A stretch of 5,667 nt of DNA from Azonexus sp. (GTDB lineage Bacteria > Pseudomonadota > Gammaproteobacteria > Burkholderiales > Rhodocyclaceae). Location: contig JAKLLI010000135.1 in NCBI GenBank assembly GCA_023150195.1, positions 1 to 5,667 of the forward strand, given 5' to 3'. Below the pieces are notes generated by a model. The model saw only the letters and a program-made list of their open reading frames with translations, made no database searches and was not told the origin of the DNA. This document shows positions 5,494 through 5,667 of the stretch, in pieces. How positions within the stretch are numbered: position 1 is the stretch's first letter; each line of letters opens with the position of its first letter. A program made the position numbers and the translations under genes.

Positions 5494-5667
5494 TTATTTC
5501 AGCGAGAAATCAACGCGATTTCCCTTGCCTGGCTCAGGCACCGGGTCGCCGGCTTTGGGCGGCACCAAGAAGAGCCGATCGGCCGCCACCTTGCCTTGCT
5601 CGATCAACCAGACCTGAACGGCCTCGGCACGCGCCTTGCCGAGTTGCTTCATTTGCTCTTCACCGGC
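5494..5667 (-). CDS. C-terminal end of a probable DUF748 / AsmA-like envelope protein (5' part outside window)
   Basis: Only the last 57 codons are present, running in frame from the window edge to TAA at 5496-5494. The segment reads as a helix (QMKQLGKARAEAVQVWLIEQG), a strand (ADRLFLVPP), a Pro/Gly-rich linker and the final RVDFSLK. The pattern of 'ARAEAV..WL...GKV...RLFLV' resembles the end of an OmpA-like fold, and a terminal RVDFSLK is what I recall from long DUF748 proteins of Betaproteobacteria, which are predicted to span the periplasm. That family call is from memory and moderate; OmpA/MotB-type C-termini are the main alternative. It lies 3 nt upstream of rmuC in the same direction, so the two are probably co-transcribed. 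Confidence 0.6.
   Translation of the reverse strand, partial: AGEEQMKQLGKARAEAVQVWLIEQGKVAADRLFLVPPKAGDPVPEPGKGNRVDFSLK

Overview
The window looks like an ordinary chromosomal segment of a betaproteobacterium, most likely of the Rhodocyclales type (Dechloromonas/Azonexus/Azoarcus relatives). The reasons are GC-rich codon use, a class I polyhydroxyalkanoate synthase, a betaproteobacterial-style small membrane protein, and a bamD / rluD-pgeF neighbourhood. The taxonomic call is inference from protein resemblance, not a search. I see no mobile element, CRISPR array, tRNA, rRNA or phage gene. Coding density is very high; the only clear non-coding stretches are about 90 bp (930-1016) and 34 bp (3704-3737).

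Layout, left to right. (1) Minus strand, 1-929: the N-terminal 309 residues of PhaC, cut by the window edge inside the codon expected to encode the catalytic cysteine. (2) 930-1016: a compact divergent intergenic region with a good sigma-70-type promoter for phaC, a possible -10 for the opposite gene, and a perfect 9-bp inverted repeat flanking the promoter. (3) Plus strand, 1017-1325: a small two-helix membrane protein whose last 41 codons are antisense to, and in register with, the 3' end of pgeF. (4) Minus strand, 2877-1203: rluD then pgeF, overlapping by 8 bp, one transcription unit. (5) Plus strand, 2876-3703: bamD, head to head with rluD so tightly that the two start codons can share one CATG. 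(6) 3725-3754: a strong intrinsic terminator for bamD. (7) Minus strand, 5667-3738: the 3' end of a probable DUF748/AsmA-like gene, rmuC and a DUF3293 gene, with junctions of 3 nt and a 17-bp overlap, so probably one operon.

Functionally the genes are a housekeeping and storage mix: carbon storage (PhaC), peptidoglycan precursor quality control (PgeF), 23S rRNA pseudouridylation (RluD), outer-membrane protein assembly (BamD), a possible envelope protein (DUF748-like), a genome-stability factor (RmuC) and an unknown (DUF3293). The bamD-rluD-pgeF order is the same as in Escherichia coli, so the core is ancestral rather than acquired. I did not find a novel system. The points worth a second look are architectural: the in-register antisense overlap, the shared start-codon palindrome, the operator-like repeat around the phaC promoter, and the RmuC-DUF3293 translational coupling.
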